Assembly (NCBI RefSeq): GCF_020382885.2
Contig: NC_058499.1
Coordinates: 16,601,872 to 16,665,871, forward strand
Direction: 5' to 3'
DNA: 64,000 nucleotides
DNA from: Scatophagus argus
Lineage: Eukaryota > Chordata > Actinopteri > Scatophagidae
Shown one piece after another: positions 61,527-64,000 of this stretch. Within the stretch, counting starts at the first letter, position 1; the number at the start of each line of letters is the position of its first letter. The notes beneath the pieces were generated by a model that made no database searches, was not told the origin of the DNA, and worked only from the letters and a program-made list of their open reading frames with translations. A program made the position numbers and the translations under genes.

Positions 61527-64000
61527 TCACACATACACACCCTCAGGGTTGAGACTGGACACTAGAGGGTTTTGCAGGTTGCGTGGATGTCCCAGGAACT
61601 GTTTGGCAGTGGGGCGAGGTGGTGATTCCACTGGAGTTACATTGCGGATTGATGGAGAGAAACAATATATCAGCCATTTCATTTTAACAGCCAAGTGCAC
61701 AATATTGAATTTGAGTTTTGATATTCATCTTTGCTTACATACCTCCATTACTGTATCCATCCTGCAGAAGATGTGCCAGTTCTAACTGTTCCAGTTGTTC
61801 CTGGAGCTCTGTGCGTGAGTGAGTGTGTGCTGGCAGGACACCTGTCTGTTGAATAAACTGCTGCAGGTTACACTGCCTCAGCTCCTTATTCAACTCCTCC
61901 AGCTCCTCCTGTCTGGCCTGAGATGGAAAAGAACATGGATCAAACATGGTCTGCCCGTAAAGGGTGCAACATATGAAAATGGGAACAACTAAACACGTTA
62001 ATCAGTAGATGTAATTCTCTCTCCATGATTTTAAAAACTACACTAATAACACACCAACAGCAGAATTTACTCATGTGTTTACAAGGAGGGACTGCTGTAT
62101 TTTGCCTGTAGGTCACATTACCATTATTGTAAATGCAAAGCATCTTTTCACCATAGGGGGGCAGCAGAGTCTGCAAGTCACCTTCACTAGGACACAGTCA
62201 CCTACCAGCCCTCATCAGACCATTAAGCTACAATGAATCATCGCAGCTCTTGTTCCATCAGATTCCTGCAGTCCGAGGCATAATTATAAAGGGATACACA
62301 TCGATGCTCATCTGTCTGTTGCATTGTAAAGTTGTCTTAACTGACTATTTGATAGGTGGAAATAGCATTCACTTCAGTTGCTGAAAACATGGAGTTCAGC
62401 GATCCTCCATAGAGACAGTGGCATCACCTTTGGTTTCACACATTAAACTGTGAAGTGCACAGACATGCCAGGCGATCGGTATTAATTGACTATCCATTTG
62501 TGCTTAATCAATGTGTCTACACCCAGTACAGGAAGCAGCAGCAGTATGCTAAAGCCCCCAACCTCAGCACACACATGTGTGCACGCACATACACATAATT
62601 GATGTTGGACTGAGACGGCCTGCCGCGGCAGTTTACACCTGCAGGTCTGCCTCCATTAGCCTAATGACAAGAATGCTGTGCTCATCAGCACCAACACTTA
62701 AACACTCAGCTGGCAGCCTTGGCCCTTCAGCTGACTGATGACTGACACAGTCAGACATAGACACCTTTCCATTACCATGAATTGACCTTTATTATAGTTT
62801 ATCATGTTATCAGTGATAACATGTGATTGTCATGGCAGGAAATAAAATCATCTTATTCCTTCCTGATGGTAACTGCCTGGGTGGCAAAATGCCTCTGTGG
62901 TTACTTTCAGATTATAAACTCTTAGGGTGCATGTTATGGCAAGGTGGAGCATTTTATACCACAATGTACGAAACAAAAGTCTAATAACTCTGCTCTTCAG
63001 CGGGGTGTCTTCTACTTAATTGGCAAATTGATCCTGACACTGTCCCTCTTTGTTCAGATGACTGACTCAAATGAGCTTATCATTACATTTTAATCACTTT
63101 TGCAGCCAGTTTGCTATTTATGGCTTGGAGCCCAGTGGATTGGGAATGGGATACAACAGTCTTTCAGTCTGTATGGTCTTTGCTAATTAAGGCATGGAAA
63201 CATCAGACCACAAATGCTTGACTTGTGGTCTATTTCCATGTGACAAAACATTCAAAAACACTATCTACCATAAAACAGTGTAAGAAGAATTTAATTTTCT
63301 TCACTTCACCGCTGGATCCAGTCTGATAAGCTCCGTGAAGTGGATACCCATGTCCCAGGTTTCTCCAACTGGCTTAGGCCATTGCATCTACAGCAACCAC
63401 CAAAGGTAAACAGTGACACCACAAATTAAGAAATGTGAAGCTCAGAAGATCCAAGAAAAGGGGCTTTTGTTCTAAAGGGGACGATCAATCCTCTTTAATC
63501 TTTTTTTTTCATACACAGGGTACAAGAATGTGTGGATACTGGCAATGTAATATAAACAACATTAATAACCACGTGTATAGACCATGCATACAGGTTGATA
63601 CCTGCCTAACAAGTTCGGCTAGACTATAAATAGGACAATAAAACATTTTCATTCAGGTAAGATATGAGTTTAGGTAAGATATTAGTTTATAGCATTCATG
63701 TCATTCTAATTTCATGAATTATTTTTTCATAATGCCTCAGTACACATTTTTATGAGTGTCTCTGCACCGTTGTTTTGTCTGCTGCAGAAAGCAGGAAGGA
63801 GAGGGATACAGTTTTACAGCACAGTTAGAAGAGCCCTCAAATGATCACACATGGGGTGATGTGAACTTACAGCCCTTTTTCGAGAACCGTGACCTCTCTC
63901 CTTACCTGGAGCAGAGCCTCTGCCTTCCCCACAGCCATGTCAGTCTCAGATAGCTGCCCCTCCAGCTCTGTCCCGTGATTCTCCTGGCTCTTGAGCTCAG
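61527..64000 (-). CDS. rassf7: Ras association domain family member 7, C-terminal three exons (partial)
   Basis: Exons in transcription order: 64000-63906 (continues beyond the window), 61917-61743, 61630-61527. They join in frame with GT-AG borders. The visible protein is a Glu/Gln/Leu-rich coiled coil (ELKSQENHGTELEGQLSE; then ARQEELEELNKELRQCNLQQ and ELQEQLEQLELAHLLQDGY). A short proline segment follows, and the tail ends NPEGVYV, the C-terminal signature shared by the RASSF7/RASSF8 subfamily. The N-terminal Ras-association domain lies off the right edge. RASSF7 is a centrosome-associated protein needed for spindle formation and mitosis. Assignment to rassf7 rather than rassf8 rests on the phrf1/mir-210/irf7 neighbours. 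Confidence 0.9.

Noticed and set aside
1..64000. CRISPR arrays, bacterial operons, integrated virus
   Set aside because: No spaced direct repeats, no prokaryotic gene organisation and no recognisable viral protein fragments were seen.

Overview
The window is nuclear DNA from a bony fish, most likely a spiny-rayed teleost. Signs of this are small spliced genes with GT-AG introns, abundant (GT)n/(CA)n microsatellites, several interspersed repeats typical of teleosts, and protein sequences closest to fish versions of known vertebrate genes. No plasmid, phage, bacterial operon or CRISPR content is visible. All gene calls come from reading exons, splice sites and frames by eye.

Layout: 1-29 kb has no recognisable protein-coding gene. 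It holds microsatellites, a tRNA-derived SINE (about 4.16-4.31 kb), a small inverted-repeat DNA element (4.45-4.66 kb), other repeat copies, and several AT-rich, motif-dense blocks that look like regulatory DNA, increasingly so from about 21 kb toward the next gene. ascl1b (29.77-30.38 kb, minus strand) encodes a proneural bHLH factor. irf7 (35.12-39.07 kb, plus strand, ten coding exons) encodes an interferon regulatory factor. phrf1 (43.70-53.91 kb, minus strand, nineteen coding exons) encodes a large RING/PHD/SR-rich protein. mir-210 (57.19-57.25 kb, plus strand) is a hypoxia microRNA with a possible spliced host transcript starting near 56.05 kb. rassf7 (61.53-64.0 kb, minus strand) is represented by its last three coding exons and runs off the right edge.

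The order and orientation irf7(+) phrf1(-) mir-210(+) rassf7(-) matches the human 11p15.5 block IRF7-PHRF1-MIR210-RASSF7, so this is an ancient vertebrate microsynteny. ascl1b is the extra left-hand neighbour.

Regulation visible in sequence: an interferon-stimulated response element and TATA box upstream of irf7; HIF core motifs and a CRE upstream of mir-210; a perfect splice donor at the base of the mir-210 hairpin; and two strong CTCF-type motifs in convergent orientation (32.2 kb and 55.45 kb) that bracket irf7 plus phrf1 and separate them from ascl1b on one side and mir-210/rassf7 on the other. The genes do not form one pathway: ascl1b is neurogenic, irf7 antiviral, phrf1 chromatin/ubiquitin/Pol II related, mir-210 hypoxic, and rassf7 mitotic/Ras-association.
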